A DNA stretch of 64,000 nt from Candidatus Phytoplasma melaleucae (GTDB lineage Bacteria; Bacillota_I; Bacilli_A; Acholeplasmatales; Acholeplasmataceae): positions 30,292-94,291 of the forward strand of contig NZ_JAOSID010000002.1 in NCBI RefSeq assembly GCF_030588185.1, in the 5' to 3' direction. Both the position numbers and the translations under genes were made by a program. Positions 46,027 to 55,601 of the stretch are shown here, piece after piece. The notes below the pieces were generated by a model that saw only the letters and a list, made by a program, of their open reading frames with translations, was not told where the DNA came from and searched no databases. Within the stretch, counting starts at the first letter, position 1; each line of letters begins with the position of its first letter.

Positions 46027-47913
46027 ATGAATTATGAAGGTATTATTATTGGAGGAGGTCATGCAGGAATAGAGGCGGCCTTGGCCTTATCTAAAAAGCA
46101 TAATACTTTATTGATAACTGGTAATTTAAAACACATTGCCACTCTTCCTTGTAATCCTTCTATTGGCGGTCCTGCTAAAGGTATTGTTGTTAGAGAAATA
46201 GATGCTTTAGGCGGTGCTATGGGCAAAGCAGCTGATTTATCTCAAATTCAAATGAAAATGTTAAACACTTCAAAAGGTCCTGCAGTAAGAAGTTTAAGAG
46301 CTCAAATAGATAAAAAAGTTTATCCTGAAGTTATATTACAAATGCTAAGACAAGCACCTAATTTAACCTTAATGGAAGCTTTAGTCGATTATTTAATCAT
46401 TGATGCAGATCGCAAACAAGTTCAAGGAGTTAAATTAGATGATGGTACTTTATTGTATAGTAAAATTGTTATTTTGACAACAGGAACTTATTTATCTAGT
46501 AAAATTTTAATTGGCCATGAAAGGATTAGTTCGGGACCAAATAGTGCTCCAACTACCTATGGTATTAGTCAACAGCTAAAAGATTATGGTTTCGAAGTAA
46601 TTCGTTTGAAGACTGGTACTCCTCCGCGAGTGAAAAAAAATACTATTAATTATGATAAAACTCAAATACAATTTGGTGATAGTTTATTACAAACTTTTAG
46701 TTCACCTCCTGTTATTAAAGAATTGGGAGTTCAAGAGCCATGCTTTTTGCTTCATACCAATGAGCAAACACATCAACTAATAATTCAAAATTTAGATAAA
46801 ACTGCTATGTATAGTGGTTATGTTAAAAGTACAGGCCCTCGTTATTGTCCTTCTATCGAAGATAAAATAGTGCGTTTTTATGATAAAAAACAACATCAAA
46901 TTTTTATAGAGCCTGAAAGTTTATTATCAGATGATATGTATCTGCAAGGTCTTTCTACTAGTATGCCTAAGCATCTACAACACACTATTTTAAAAACTAT
47001 TCCTGCTTTTGCTCAAGCTAAAATTACTAAATATGCTTATGCTATCGAGTATGATGCTTTTAACCCTAATCAATTGCAACATACTTTAGAAACTAAGAAA
47101 ATTAAAAATTTGTTCTTTGCTGGTCAAATTAATGGCACAAGCGGATATGAGGAGGCAGCTTGTCAAGGCCTCATAGCGGGGATTAATGCCAGTCTTAAGC
47201 TTCAATGTAAAGCTCCTTTTATTTTAAAAAGAAATGAAGCTTACATTGGGGTTTTAATTGATGATTTAATCAATAAAGGAACTAAAGAACCTTATCGCTT
47301 GCTGACTTCAAGAGCAGAATTCCGTTTATTGTTAAGACATGACAACGCTGATCTAAGATTAAATCATTATGGATTTAAAATGGGATTAATAAATAAAGAG
47401 TCTTACAAAAGAGTTGAAAATAAAAAATGTCAAATTAAAATTTTAAAGGATAAACTTCAGAATCATTTTTTACCTTGTAATGAACAAAATTTAACTTATC
47501 TGAAAGAACATTACTCTTCGCTTAATATAGAGAATGTGAGTTTATATCAACTCTTAAAAAGAACAGAATTAAATGCAAGTCTTTTACGATTTTTGTTTAA
47601 AGATGCATACTCTCCGGAAGTTTTAGAACAGGTTGAAATTCAAGTTAAATATGAAGATTACATCTTAAAAGCAGAAAAAGAAGCTCAAAAAAGTTTGCTT
47701 CTGGAACAAAAAATCATTCCTACCGATATTGATTATGCATTAATTCATAATTTATCTCATGAAGCTAAAGAAAAATTAACAATGATTAAACCCTATAATG
47801 TGGGGCAAGCAGCCAGAATTTTAGGAGTTAATCCCGTAGATATTTCTATTCTACTAATCTATTTGCAAAAATATAATCGCCATGTACAACAAAATATTGC
47901 AAAAAACTTTTAA
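46027..47913 (+). CDS. mnmG: tRNA uridine-5-carboxymethylaminomethyl enzyme MnmG (GidA)
   Basis: 628 residues. The FAD-binding motif [12 protein letters not shown] (8-19), the [13 protein letters not shown] signature (~38-51), [10 protein letters not shown] and [14 protein letters not shown] are present. With MnmE it modifies the wobble U34 of several tRNAs. GTGAGGAG precedes the ATG. Its 3' end overlaps rsmG by 32 bases. Confidence 0.97.
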   Translation: MNYEGIIIGGGHAGIEAALALSKKHNTLLITGNLKHIATLPCNPSIGGPAKGIVVREIDALGGAMGKAADLSQIQMKMLNTSKGPAVRSLRAQIDKKVYPEVILQMLRQAPNLTLMEALVDYLIIDADRKQVQGVKLDDGTLLYSKIVILTTGTYLSSKILIGHERISSGPNSAPTTYGISQQLKDYGFEVIRLKTGTPPRVKKNTINYDKTQIQFGDSLLQTFSSPPVIKELGVQEPCFLLHTNEQTHQLIIQNLDKTAMYSGYVKSTGPRYCPSIEDKIVRFYDKKQHQIFIEPESLLSDDMYLQGLSTSMPKHLQHTILKTIPAFAQAKITKYAYAIEYDAFNPNQLQHTLETKKIKNLFFAGQINGTSGYEEAACQGLIAGINASLKLQCKAPFILKRNEAYIGVLIDDLINKGTKEPYRLLTSRAEFRLLLRHDNADLRLNHYGFKMGLINKESYKRVENKKCQIKILKDKLQNHFLPCNEQNLTYLKEHYSSLNIENVSLYQLLKRTELNASLLRFLFKDAYSPEVLEQVEIQVKYEDYILKAEKEAQKSLLLEQKIIPTDIDYALIHNLSHEAKEKLTMIKPYNVGQAARILGVNPVDISILLIYLQKYNRHVQQNIAKNF

Positions 47914-48511
47914 TTGTGATAATGCGCAATTAGCTAAATTTCAATTATATTATTCTGTTTTATTACAATATAACATTAAAATGAATTTAACTTCTTTACT
48001 AACTGAGAAATCTGTTTATTTAAAACATTTTTATGATTCTTTATTGATTTCAAAGATGGTCAGATTAGGACAAATTAAAAGTTTGTGTGATGTTGGTACG
48101 GGAGCAGGGTTTCCAGGTATTCCTCTAAAAATTCTCTATCCTCATTTAAAAATTTTTTTAATTGATTCGTCTTATAAAAAAACTCTTTTTTTGAAATATT
48201 TAGTTCGTAAGTTAAATTTAACCAATGTTTTTATTTTTCGTCAAACAATGGAAAATTACACAAAAAAACACGAATATGTAATTACAAGAGCTTTAGGTAA
48301 ATTAAATATTATTTATAAGTCAATATCTTCTTTGGTAAAAAATGAAGGTTATTTTATAGCTATGAAAGGCCCCAATTATAAAGAAGAACTGAAAAATATT
48401 TGTATATTTAGTCAATTTCAATTAAAAAGAAAACAAATTTCCGAATTACCGGAACAACTAGGACAAAGAGTAAATTTATTGTTTCAAAAGAAATCAATTC
48501 GTTTTTTGTAG
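47882..48511 (+). CDS. rsmG: 16S rRNA (guanine527-N7)-methyltransferase RsmG (GidB)
   Basis: 209 residues. The SAM-binding motif [17 protein letters not shown] (~67-83) is followed by [13 protein letters not shown] and the VITRALG motif (~137). It methylates G527 of 16S rRNA. The overlap with mnmG and the conserved gidA-gidB order support coupling. Confidence 0.95.
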   Translation: MYNKILQKTFNCDNAQLAKFQLYYSVLLQYNIKMNLTSLLTEKSVYLKHFYDSLLISKMVRLGQIKSLCDVGTGAGFPGIPLKILYPHLKIFLIDSSYKKTLFLKYLVRKLNLTNVFIFRQTMENYTKKHEYVITRALGKLNIIYKSISSLVKNEGYFIAMKGPNYKEELKNICIFSQFQLKRKQISELPEQLGQRVNLLFQKKSIRFL

Positions 48512-48535
48512 ATTTATTTTTACGCTTGTAATAAA

Positions 48536-48574
48536 AACTATTCTCTTGACAAATAAAGGAATAGTTGATAAAAT
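48536..48574 (+). promoter_or_regulatory. Consensus promoter with inverted repeat around the -35
   Basis: TTGACA (48546-48551) and TAAAAT (48569-48574) are 17 bases apart. AACTATTC (48536-48543) and GAATAGTT (48559-48566) form an 8-base inverted repeat that overlaps the promoter, as an operator would. It reads into the repeat element at 48583. Confidence 0.6.
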
Positions 48575-48582
48575 AAAGTCGC

Positions 48583-48752
48583 TTTTTTATATTTAAATTT
48601 AGTAAATTAGAAATATCAGAATGACCAGCTCCAAAAAAATTCCAGCGTTTATAGAAGTTTGGTCCTGCCATTTCATTTACCAGAAAAATTAATTGGATTT
48701 ATTTGTTGGTATCAGTGATTAGTTTTGTATGAATTATCATTGTTATTTTAGT
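48583..48752 (+). repeat. 170-bp dispersed repeat, copy 1 (degenerate)
   Basis: Matches 58928-59096 with about a dozen differences. It contains the start of a small ORF (ATGACCAGCTCCAAAAAA at 48620) disrupted here by an extra A and by TAG and TGA codons. Confidence 0.9.
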
Positions 48753-48765
48753 TCATAAAGCTTTC

Positions 48766-49361
48766 TTTTCATTGCCATTTGTCTGCAGAAACTCTTTTCT
48801 TGGTCTTAATTATTGTTGGGTCAATAATTTTAATGAGTTGTGGTTTTATGCTGAAAATAGTTATAACAGGGGGGTTGTTAGTATTTTCAGTACTTGTGCA
48901 AATCATTTGTTTTTAATGTTATTACAAAAATTTTACTGGGAGATTCTTTTTATAGTTATCGCCATAGTCCTTCTTGGGTTGATTAGCGGCGCTGCTTTCT
49001 GTTATCATAAGGAAACTGAACAACAAATGCCCCATTTTAAAATCTGGGAATAGGACCCAGATTATTGTTTTCTGGTTAAAACCATTGATAAATATCATAC
49101 TCAGATTAAGCATAACCTGAAAGGAAAAATGATCAGAAGACTTTAGCAGATAAGGGTTGAGAAAAATATCACTCCTTGAAAGGTCAACTGATTCAACGCT
49201 CTAATATGGTGGATGGTTTCTTAGAAGAACTTGACGAGGATACTAGTAAGAAATTAAAAGAAGCACTTATAGAGAAAGGACAAGCGAAAGCTTTCATCAT
49301 TTATGACCCACGAAGGAGTCAAAAGGAAGAATTGTCCCCCATATTATTTTCATTACTTTAA
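48766..49361 (+). pseudogene. Compositionally unusual block of broken frames
   Basis: This stretch is visibly less AT-rich than its neighbours and uses codons such as GCC, GGC and CTT more. Open pieces include a hydrophobic 93-codon frame at 48772-49053 (ILFIVIAIVLLGLISGAAFC) and a 61-codon hydrophilic piece at 49176-49361 (NMVDGFLEELDEDTSKKLKE). Frameshifts and TGA/TAA codons separate them. I do not recognise a family. It may be an acquired segment in decay. Confidence 0.45.
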
Positions 49362-49370
49362 AACATTTTT

Positions 49371-50515
49371 CTAAAAAATCTTCACCTTTGGGAAGGTTAA
49401 ATTTTGCTTTTTAACTATAAAAGCATGCCCCATTTCGTGTGTTAAAACGTCTACATCATCATTGGTGTTATTAAAAGCAAAAATAAAAATAGCTTTAAAT
49501 TTAGGTATATATGTACAATATCTCCCACCTATTTTATTAGGTTTACTTTCACCCCCCAGATCTAATAATTTTTTATCTAATAGATAATTGAAAAAAAATT
49601 AGTTTCTTTGGCATTTCATTATATATTTGGCAAGCTTTTTTTTAATTTAAAATCTAGATAACCAATTGAGGACTACCATCAGTAAAATATATAGTATCAT
49701 AACTTTGTATTTTTTTAACTATTTAAATGTTTAGCTTGTTTTTATTTCATTTTTAACACTAAAGGTAAAGCATGTTTTAAGATCATTTTTTTGTAACTAG
49801 ACAGTATCTGTTGTACAATAATCTGTTCTTAATAAACAATCATAGCGCCTAAATTATACAAAATTATCATTAATCTAAAATATGAGCTATTTTAGTTCTT
49901 GCTTTAACTAATTCGTCATAAATAAAATCATATTGATGTTCGTTTTTTTGAAAAAATTGAGAAACTGCTAATTATGCTTGTTTACGAGTATTACGTTGAA
50001 TATTTTTTGTAAAAAAAGTCATCTGACTTAAATTATATTTTTTATTTTCTCAAATTATTGAAGGATCAGCGATTAACTTATTGTAAGCTTCAACTAATTT
50101 ATTTTCTTCTTTTAATAAATCAATAATTTTTTTATTAAAAGTTTTAAAATTTAAAGCTAAATGTTAAAAAATAATTTACCTAGTTTTTTTCTAAAAAACA
50201 TAATGTTTACTTTTAACAACTTGCCGATATATTTTATTTAATAAAGAAGTAATTAAAAGGAATGTTTAATCCTAAAATCTTTTTTTCTTGATCATAAAAA
50301 ATATCTTTGACATTAGTAGTAGTATGAATATCAGCTAGATTTTGTATTAAATAAATTTCATTAAATATTTCTTACATACGAGATAATATTTTTTATTGTC
50401 CTAAAAAAAAGTCTTATTTTTAAAATTAAACATTAATTGTTTTAATTGTTGTTTTTAATTCTTCTAGATTAATTCTTTTATAAGAAAAATCACTAAATTT
50501 TATTGCATTTTATCC
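49371..50515 (-). pseudogene. pepF: Decayed oligoendopeptidase F (M3 family)
   Basis: On the minus strand, broken pieces follow PepF order. An N-terminal INLEELKTTIKTIN comes first. IFNEIYLIQNLADIHTTTNV and DIFYDQEKKILGLNI follow. Last are GGRYCTYIPKFKAIFIFAFN and then DDVDVLTHEMGHAF, which carries the HExxH zinc motif. Many frameshifts and stops interrupt it. The C-terminal ~200 residues normally found after HExxH are missing; homology ends at about 49400, next to the unusual block. Confidence 0.8.
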
Positions 50516-50877
50516 TTTTTAAGATTTAGTTTTTGAATTTTTATTAATCTTTGATATTAATAATGCGCACCATTTCGTATTCATTTTCTTCCAATAAATC
50601 TTTTGATCAACATTAATTGTTTTAATCCAAAAAAATTAAAAATAATTAAATGATAAAATTATTTTGTTTAATTGTTAATTAATATTCATATTTTCTAGCA
50701 AAAAATTAATCATAATTTTAAAAACTATTTATTGAAAAATAAATATCAAAAAAAATTGTAAAATATTTTTTTATAAAAAAATATTAAATATTTAATATTT
50801 AAAAAATCTTATAGAAAAAAATATTTTATGATACAAAATATTTAAAAAAATAAACAAAATAAGGAGCTAATATACTA

Positions 50878-52365
50878 ATGTTTCAAATTAACCATTTAAA
50901 TAAAAGTTTTATTAGTAAAAATAAACAAAAAACTACGGTTTTAAATAATGTTTCTTTTCGATTACCTGACAAAGGATTAATTTTTATTTTGGGTAAATCT
51001 GGTTCTGGTAAATCAACTTTACTTAATTTATTAGGTGGTCTTGATTTTTATGATACTGGTGAAATTTTGATTAATAATCATTCTACTAAAAATTTTAAAC
51101 AAAAAGATTTAGATAATTATCGTAACGGAAATGTTGGTTTTATTTTTCAAGAATTTAATTTAATAGAAGAAATGACAGTTTTGGAAAATATTGCTTTGCC
51201 TTTAGAATTACAAGGAAAAAAACCTGATATTAATTTAATTGCTAGTTATCTTAGAGAAATAGAATTAACTGGTTTTGAAAGTAGAAAAATTAGTGAACTA
51301 TCTGGGGGCCAAAAACAAAGAGTGGCTATTTTAAGAGCGATTATTAAAAACCCCAATATTATTTTGGCAGATGAACCAACCGGTAATCTAGACTCAGAAA
51401 CAGGTCAACAAGTTTTTGAAATCTTAAAAAAACTATCTAAAGAAAAATTAATAATTGTAGTTAGTCACGATTTTGAAAGTGCTTATCGGTATGGTGATCG
51501 ATTAATTGAGTTAAAAAATGGTCAATTATTAACTGATTTATCTAAAAATGAAAATTTTTCAAAGCAAAAATTAGAATTAAAAAAAGGTCAAGTATTAACA
51601 AAAAAACATTTAGAAGAAATTCAACAACAATCTAATAATAATTTTAAAAAATCGTTCGTTTCTACCAAACTTGATAATAACAATATTTCTTCCGTCCAAA
51701 AAGAACTTTTACAAATTAAAAGTCATCTAAATTTAAAAACAGCTTTTAAAATTGGCACTAATTTTTTAAAAGTTAAAAAAATATCTTTGCTTTTTGTTTC
51801 TTTATTAGGCGCTTTTTTATTAGCATTTTCATATATAGATTTTGTATATATAACATTCTATATTAAATTTTGGAATTTATTAAAAAAAAAGTTCTTAACC
51901 GAATTTTTAAATGAAGTTATGTTAATAATGTTAATTATATTTGTTCTAAGTTTTTTTGTTATTGGTGGTTTTGTGAAAAAAAGTATTCAATTTAAAAGAA
52001 AAGATATTGGCACCATGCGTTCTTTAGGAGCTCGCGCCCAAGATGTTTTTAAAATTTTTTTTAGCGAAGGTTTTGTGATTTCTGTAATTATTAATATTTT
52101 TTATTTTTGTATATTTGTTTTATATTTGAAGAATTCTATCGGTAGGATTTTCATAAAACAAAAGATAGAAGAAATTAAATTATTAGATCAACTTAAGAAT
52201 GCAAAATCTACTATTAATACAAATTTTACTGACCTTTTTACGCAGCCATGGTTTATGATGATCATCTGTTTTTTATTAAGCCTTTTAATTGTTTTTTCGA
52301 GCACTTATTTGCCAATTAGCAAATTAGCGAGGAAAAAACCTATTGATGTTATTTTAAATAAATAA
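50878..52365 (+). CDS. MacB/LolD-like ABC transporter, ATPase fused to a short FtsX-type permease
   Basis: 495 residues. The ATPase (~1-225) has Walker A GKSGSGKST (~39-47), signature LSGGQKQR (~141), Walker B ILADEPT and VVSHD. A charged linker follows, then about four hydrophobic segments (~300-325, 348-368, 395-420, 455-475). The FtsX-like KRKDIGTMRSLGARAQDVFKI motif lies at ~375-395. Related Firmicutes fusions are longer, with a large extracellular loop between helices; here it is short, so the gene may have an internal deletion that kept frame. Substrate unknown. AAGGAG precedes the ATG. A terminator follows. Confidence 0.82.
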   Translation: MFQINHLNKSFISKNKQKTTVLNNVSFRLPDKGLIFILGKSGSGKSTLLNLLGGLDFYDTGEILINNHSTKNFKQKDLDNYRNGNVGFIFQEFNLIEEMTVLENIALPLELQGKKPDINLIASYLREIELTGFESRKISELSGGQKQRVAILRAIIKNPNIILADEPTGNLDSETGQQVFEILKKLSKEKLIIVVSHDFESAYRYGDRLIELKNGQLLTDLSKNENFSKQKLELKKGQVLTKKHLEEIQQQSNNNFKKSFVSTKLDNNNISSVQKELLQIKSHLNLKTAFKIGTNFLKVKKISLLFVSLLGAFLLAFSYIDFVYITFYIKFWNLLKKKFLTEFLNEVMLIMLIIFVLSFFVIGGFVKKSIQFKRKDIGTMRSLGARAQDVFKIFFSEGFVISVIINIFYFCIFVLYLKNSIGRIFIKQKIEEIKLLDQLKNAKSTINTNFTDLFTQPWFMMIICFLLSLLIVFSSTYLPISKLARKKPIDVILNK

Positions 52366-52430
52366 CAATATTAAAAATTTACTAAATAACAATATTAAAA
52401 ATTTACTAAATAACAATATTAAAAATTTAC
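52359..52430 (+). repeat. Three exact 24-base tandem repeats over the ABC stop codon
   Basis: The unit TAAATAACAATATTAAAAAT plus TTAC occurs three times (52359, 52383, 52407). The first copy includes the stop codon. Confidence 0.95.
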
Positions 52431-52448
52431 TTTTAAAATAAAAAAATC

Positions 52449-52480
52449 AAACTATTAATTTTAATAGTTTAATTTTTTTT
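52449..52480 (+). terminator. Intrinsic terminator of the ABC gene
   Basis: AAACTATTAA (52449-52458) pairs with TTAATAGTTT (52461-52470), followed by AA and eight Ts. Confidence 0.75.
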
Positions 52481-52517
52481 ATTTATTGTTAATTATTGTA
52501 AATAATTCAAAAAAATT

Positions 52518-53086
52518 TTAAGAAAAAACATATCTTAAGTTTTTTAACATTCTATGCATATGAGGCATAGGTAAACCAGAAACAGTAGAAGGTAAATTTT
52601 GAATTTGTTGCACAAACGCTTCATTAAAACCATTTATTTGGTATTAATAGCTTCTTTAGTTTGTGCGTAAAATTCAATTTCTTTTTACTTAAAAATATTT
52701 AAATAAATTTTATTTTACTGAAATATTTTTAAGTAAAAAAAATTTGTTATTATCTTTTTTAATAGCACAAATTGCTTTTATTTATTGTCTAATTTGCCAC
52801 GAACATTTTTGTAAACAATAATGTTACTAAATCATTATTAATCGCTTTTGGTAAAATTTCATTATTACAAACAGTCACAGTATCAGCGCCAATAATAAAT
52901 CCTCTCTTTTTTCTTGAGAAGCGATTTTTTTAGCCTTAGTCATAGCTAGTCTCAAAGCTAATTTTTTAGCAATTTCGTTTTTTAATGATGTTTTGCCAAC
53001 ATTAGAAATTTAATTAATGGATTTAATTTTAGTTTTTGTAAAATTTTTAAACGAAAATATGAATGAGAGGCTAAAATAATTTTCAT
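52518..53086 (-). pseudogene. maf: Decayed Maf-family nucleoside-triphosphate pyrophosphatase
   Basis: The minus strand starts MKIILASHSYFRLKILQKL at 53086, close to the Maf N-terminal ILASxSxRR motif, with AAAGGA upstream. Other frames continue NEIAKKLALRLAMTKAKKIA and then GADTVTVCNNEILPKA. The C-terminal piece reads LPSTVSGLPMPHMHRMLKNL to the stop. At least three frameshifts are needed. Maf hydrolyses non-canonical or modified NTPs; this copy is dead. Confidence 0.8.
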
Positions 53087-53258
53087 TAACGTTTCCTTTA
53101 TAAAAAAATTTAAGATTTGATTATCAATTATTATAAAATTTACCTTTTAAGTTTTTTGTAAAAATATAATTTTTTCTAAATTAATTTATTTTCATTCATA
53201 TTATATAGAAAAAAATATTTTTAAGAATTTATGATTTACAAATTATTTTAATTTAAAA

Positions 53259-54060
53259 TTAATTATTTTTTCTACTTAATAAACAATATAAAACAAAAAT
53301 AATAATCTCTAATAATGACAAGAAAATAAAAATATTTAAGGGTGTTAATATTTTATTTGATTCAGTTGTTTCTAGTAAGATCTCTTCATTATTATTTTGT
53401 TTTTCATCCACATATTCTGTTAAAAATTCTTTATTGAAGTTATCATCTTGTGTATAAGAAAATCCTTTTAATGCATGTTGAAAATTATCACCTTGTTACT
53501 ATAACTCTAAAAATAAATTTTTTCTCATTTTCTTGTTTAACTATAGATAAAATAAAATTGTTTATAGTAAGATTTTCATTTTGTCCCTTGATCAGTTAAT
53601 TTTTCTGACAATAGTTTTTTAATTTCTATAGAACTTTCATCAAATATATAAGAATCGTAAATTTTTGTATCCCATCTAATTTTATATTGTAAAATTTTAA
53701 TTTTTAGACAAACAAAATCTGTTAATTCTTCTCAAAAATTTATTTTGATCATGATTAATAGTTTTAACCTTCAAAAACTTTATATTTGTATCATTGTTGT
53801 TAGTTGCTAGTTATAATACAAAATCTTAAGCTTGCAAATTATTATGTGTATCATTTTGTTTTAAGCGAGCAAGTACTAATTTCTTTAGTATTATTTGATG
53901 TTAAATCAAAATTATAAGAATCCGCAATATTTTTTGTTCTTGTTTATATTTTATAAAAAAACTCTATTACTTTTCTTACTAAAATTTCGTACTTAATTCA
54001 TTGAGCTAAATGATTACATTGATTATATTGTGTTTTCTTTACTAATTATCAAAGTTCGTT
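53259..54060 (-). pseudogene. Remnant of a membrane-anchored protein
   Basis: The last ~79 codons (53259-53498) are open. They contain an acidic stretch (EYVDEKQNNNEEILLETTES) and a C-terminal membrane helix (LNIFIFLSLLEIIIFVLYCL) with a short basic tail, like a surface protein anchor. Upstream pieces to about 54060 (RLKQNDTHNNLQA, NNNDTNIKFLKVKTINHDQN) are interrupted by stops and frameshifts. Family not recognised. Confidence 0.5.
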
Positions 54061-54199
54061 TAGCAATCGTTTTAATCGCGTTAGTTATTTATTATGAAAA
54101 TGAGAGAATTTCCTTTTTGATTGGGAAAGAGGTTTTTGTTTTGTAATTTATTTTTTCTTACTTTGTTCTAGTTTTGTTACAATAGAGGTTTTGGTAATT

Positions 54200-54967
54200 C
54201 TAGATACTTTTATTTTGTTGAGCTTTTGTTATTAAAGATAAAAAAATTGCTGCATTTAAAGAACTTCTTCCCGTTAAAATGCCATCAATTTCTTTTTGTT
54301 GGAAAAATAGATCAGCATTGGCAACTGATACAGAACCGCCATAAATCACTCTTATTTTATGGGATATTTCGTGTTTAAAGATTACAGAAATAAGTTTTTT
54401 TATTTTTCGTATAGTTTGATTTGCTTTTTCAGGAGTTTCGCTTGTAGATTGGTTTATTGCCCAAATAGGTTCATAAGCAAATATAATTTTAGTTAATGAT
54501 TGTATTTGAACGTTTTGCAAAATATCGTTTAATTGCTTATTTAAGATTAATTCGGTTTTATTTTGTTTTTTGACTTCTAAACTTTCCCCTATACAAACAA
54601 TAGGGTACATTCTTTGTTCTAGAACTGATAAAAGTTTTAAATTAGTTATTTGATCTGTTTCGTGAAATAAATTCTTTCTTTCATTATGACCTAATAAAAC
54701 GTATTTAATTCCTAAAGACTTAATATTTTGTGGTGAAATTTCTCCTGTATAAGGCCCTTCATTTTTATAGAATACATTTTGAGCACCAATTTGTAAATTA
54801 TCTCCTTTAATTTGATTTAAAGCATCTAGTAAAGTGTTCTGAGGAAGAATGAGGCTTGTTATTTGATTTTTATTAGGGATTTTATTTTGTATGCTTAGAA
54901 TGTAACTCATAGCTTCTTTTTTATTTTTATACATTTTCCAATTACCAGCGACAATAAATTTTTTCAT
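54200..54967 (-). CDS. tpiA: Triosephosphate isomerase
   Basis: 255 residues. Active-site elements are GNWKM (K11), LLGHNERK (His ~95) and AYEPIWAI (Glu ~166), plus the phosphate-binding YGGSVSVANADLF and GILTGRSSL. It interconverts dihydroxyacetone phosphate and glyceraldehyde 3-phosphate in glycolysis. AAGGTG stands before the ATG. The XRE-cupin regulator ends 34 bases upstream on the same strand. Confidence 0.97.
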   Translation of the reverse strand: MKKFIVAGNWKMYKNKKEAMSYILSIQNKIPNKNQITSLILPQNTLLDALNQIKGDNLQIGAQNVFYKNEGPYTGEISPQNIKSLGIKYVLLGHNERKNLFHETDQITNLKLLSVLEQRMYPIVCIGESLEVKKQNKTELILNKQLNDILQNVQIQSLTKIIFAYEPIWAINQSTSETPEKANQTIRKIKKLISVIFKHEISHKIRVIYGGSVSVANADLFFQQKEIDGILTGRSSLNAAIFLSLITKAQQNKSI

Positions 54968-55001
54968 TTTTTCACCTTAATATTTTTTCTTTTTATATTT
55001 T

Positions 55002-55538
55002 TTAATAGATAATAATTTGTAATATTTTTGTCTTATTTTTCTTATGATTGTTAAACAGGTGATATTCTTGGTTTACCGGTATATAAAAAGCATCTTCTTT
55101 ATTTAATAAGTAGTGTAATTTCTTCAAAACTAGAATAATTTCTCCTTCTAAAACCAAAAAAAATTCATTTTTTATTGTTTTTGTACCAAATTCTATTTGA
55201 CCTTCAGGTTGGATATCTATAATCATAGGTTCTATTTTGTGGGTTTGATAATTATGCAAAATATGATAAGTTTTGTTTTTTGTATTTTGATTATTTTTTA
55301 TTAAATAATCTTCTTTTTTAATTATTAATGGTATATTATGATTTTCTTGCTTAAAAAATGCTGATATATTCGTTTTGAAGACATCTAACAAGAGACATAA
55401 AGTTTTAAGCGAAGGAGAAATTAAATTGTTTTCTATTTGTGAGATATAACCACTAGTAACATTGATTTTTATCGATAATTCTCTTTGGGTCAATTTATGT
55501 TGTAATCTTAAATTTCTTATTTTAATTCCTATATCCAT
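55002..55538 (-). CDS. XRE-family transcription regulator with cupin domain
   Basis: 178 residues. The HTH (residues ~5-58; KLTQRELSIKINVTSGYISQ) is joined to a C-terminal cupin (~105-175; GQIEFGTKTIKNEFFLVLEG and FYIPVNQEYHLFNNH). This architecture is shared with small-ligand-sensing regulators such as PuuR. The ligand is unknown. AGGA precedes the ATG. It is placed between the coiled-coil gene and tpiA on the same strand. Confidence 0.88.
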   Translation of the reverse strand: MDIGIKIRNLRLQHKLTQRELSIKINVTSGYISQIENNLISPSLKTLCLLLDVFKTNISAFFKQENHNIPLIIKKEDYLIKNNQNTKNKTYHILHNYQTHKIEPMIIDIQPEGQIEFGTKTIKNEFFLVLEGEIILVLKKLHYLLNKEDAFYIPVNQEYHLFNNHKKNKTKILQIIIY

Positions 55539-55601
55539 AGTAAATCCTAAATCCTTTTGGTGTTTTTGAATGATTAATAATTAAATTCAAGTGATATTTG
55601 C

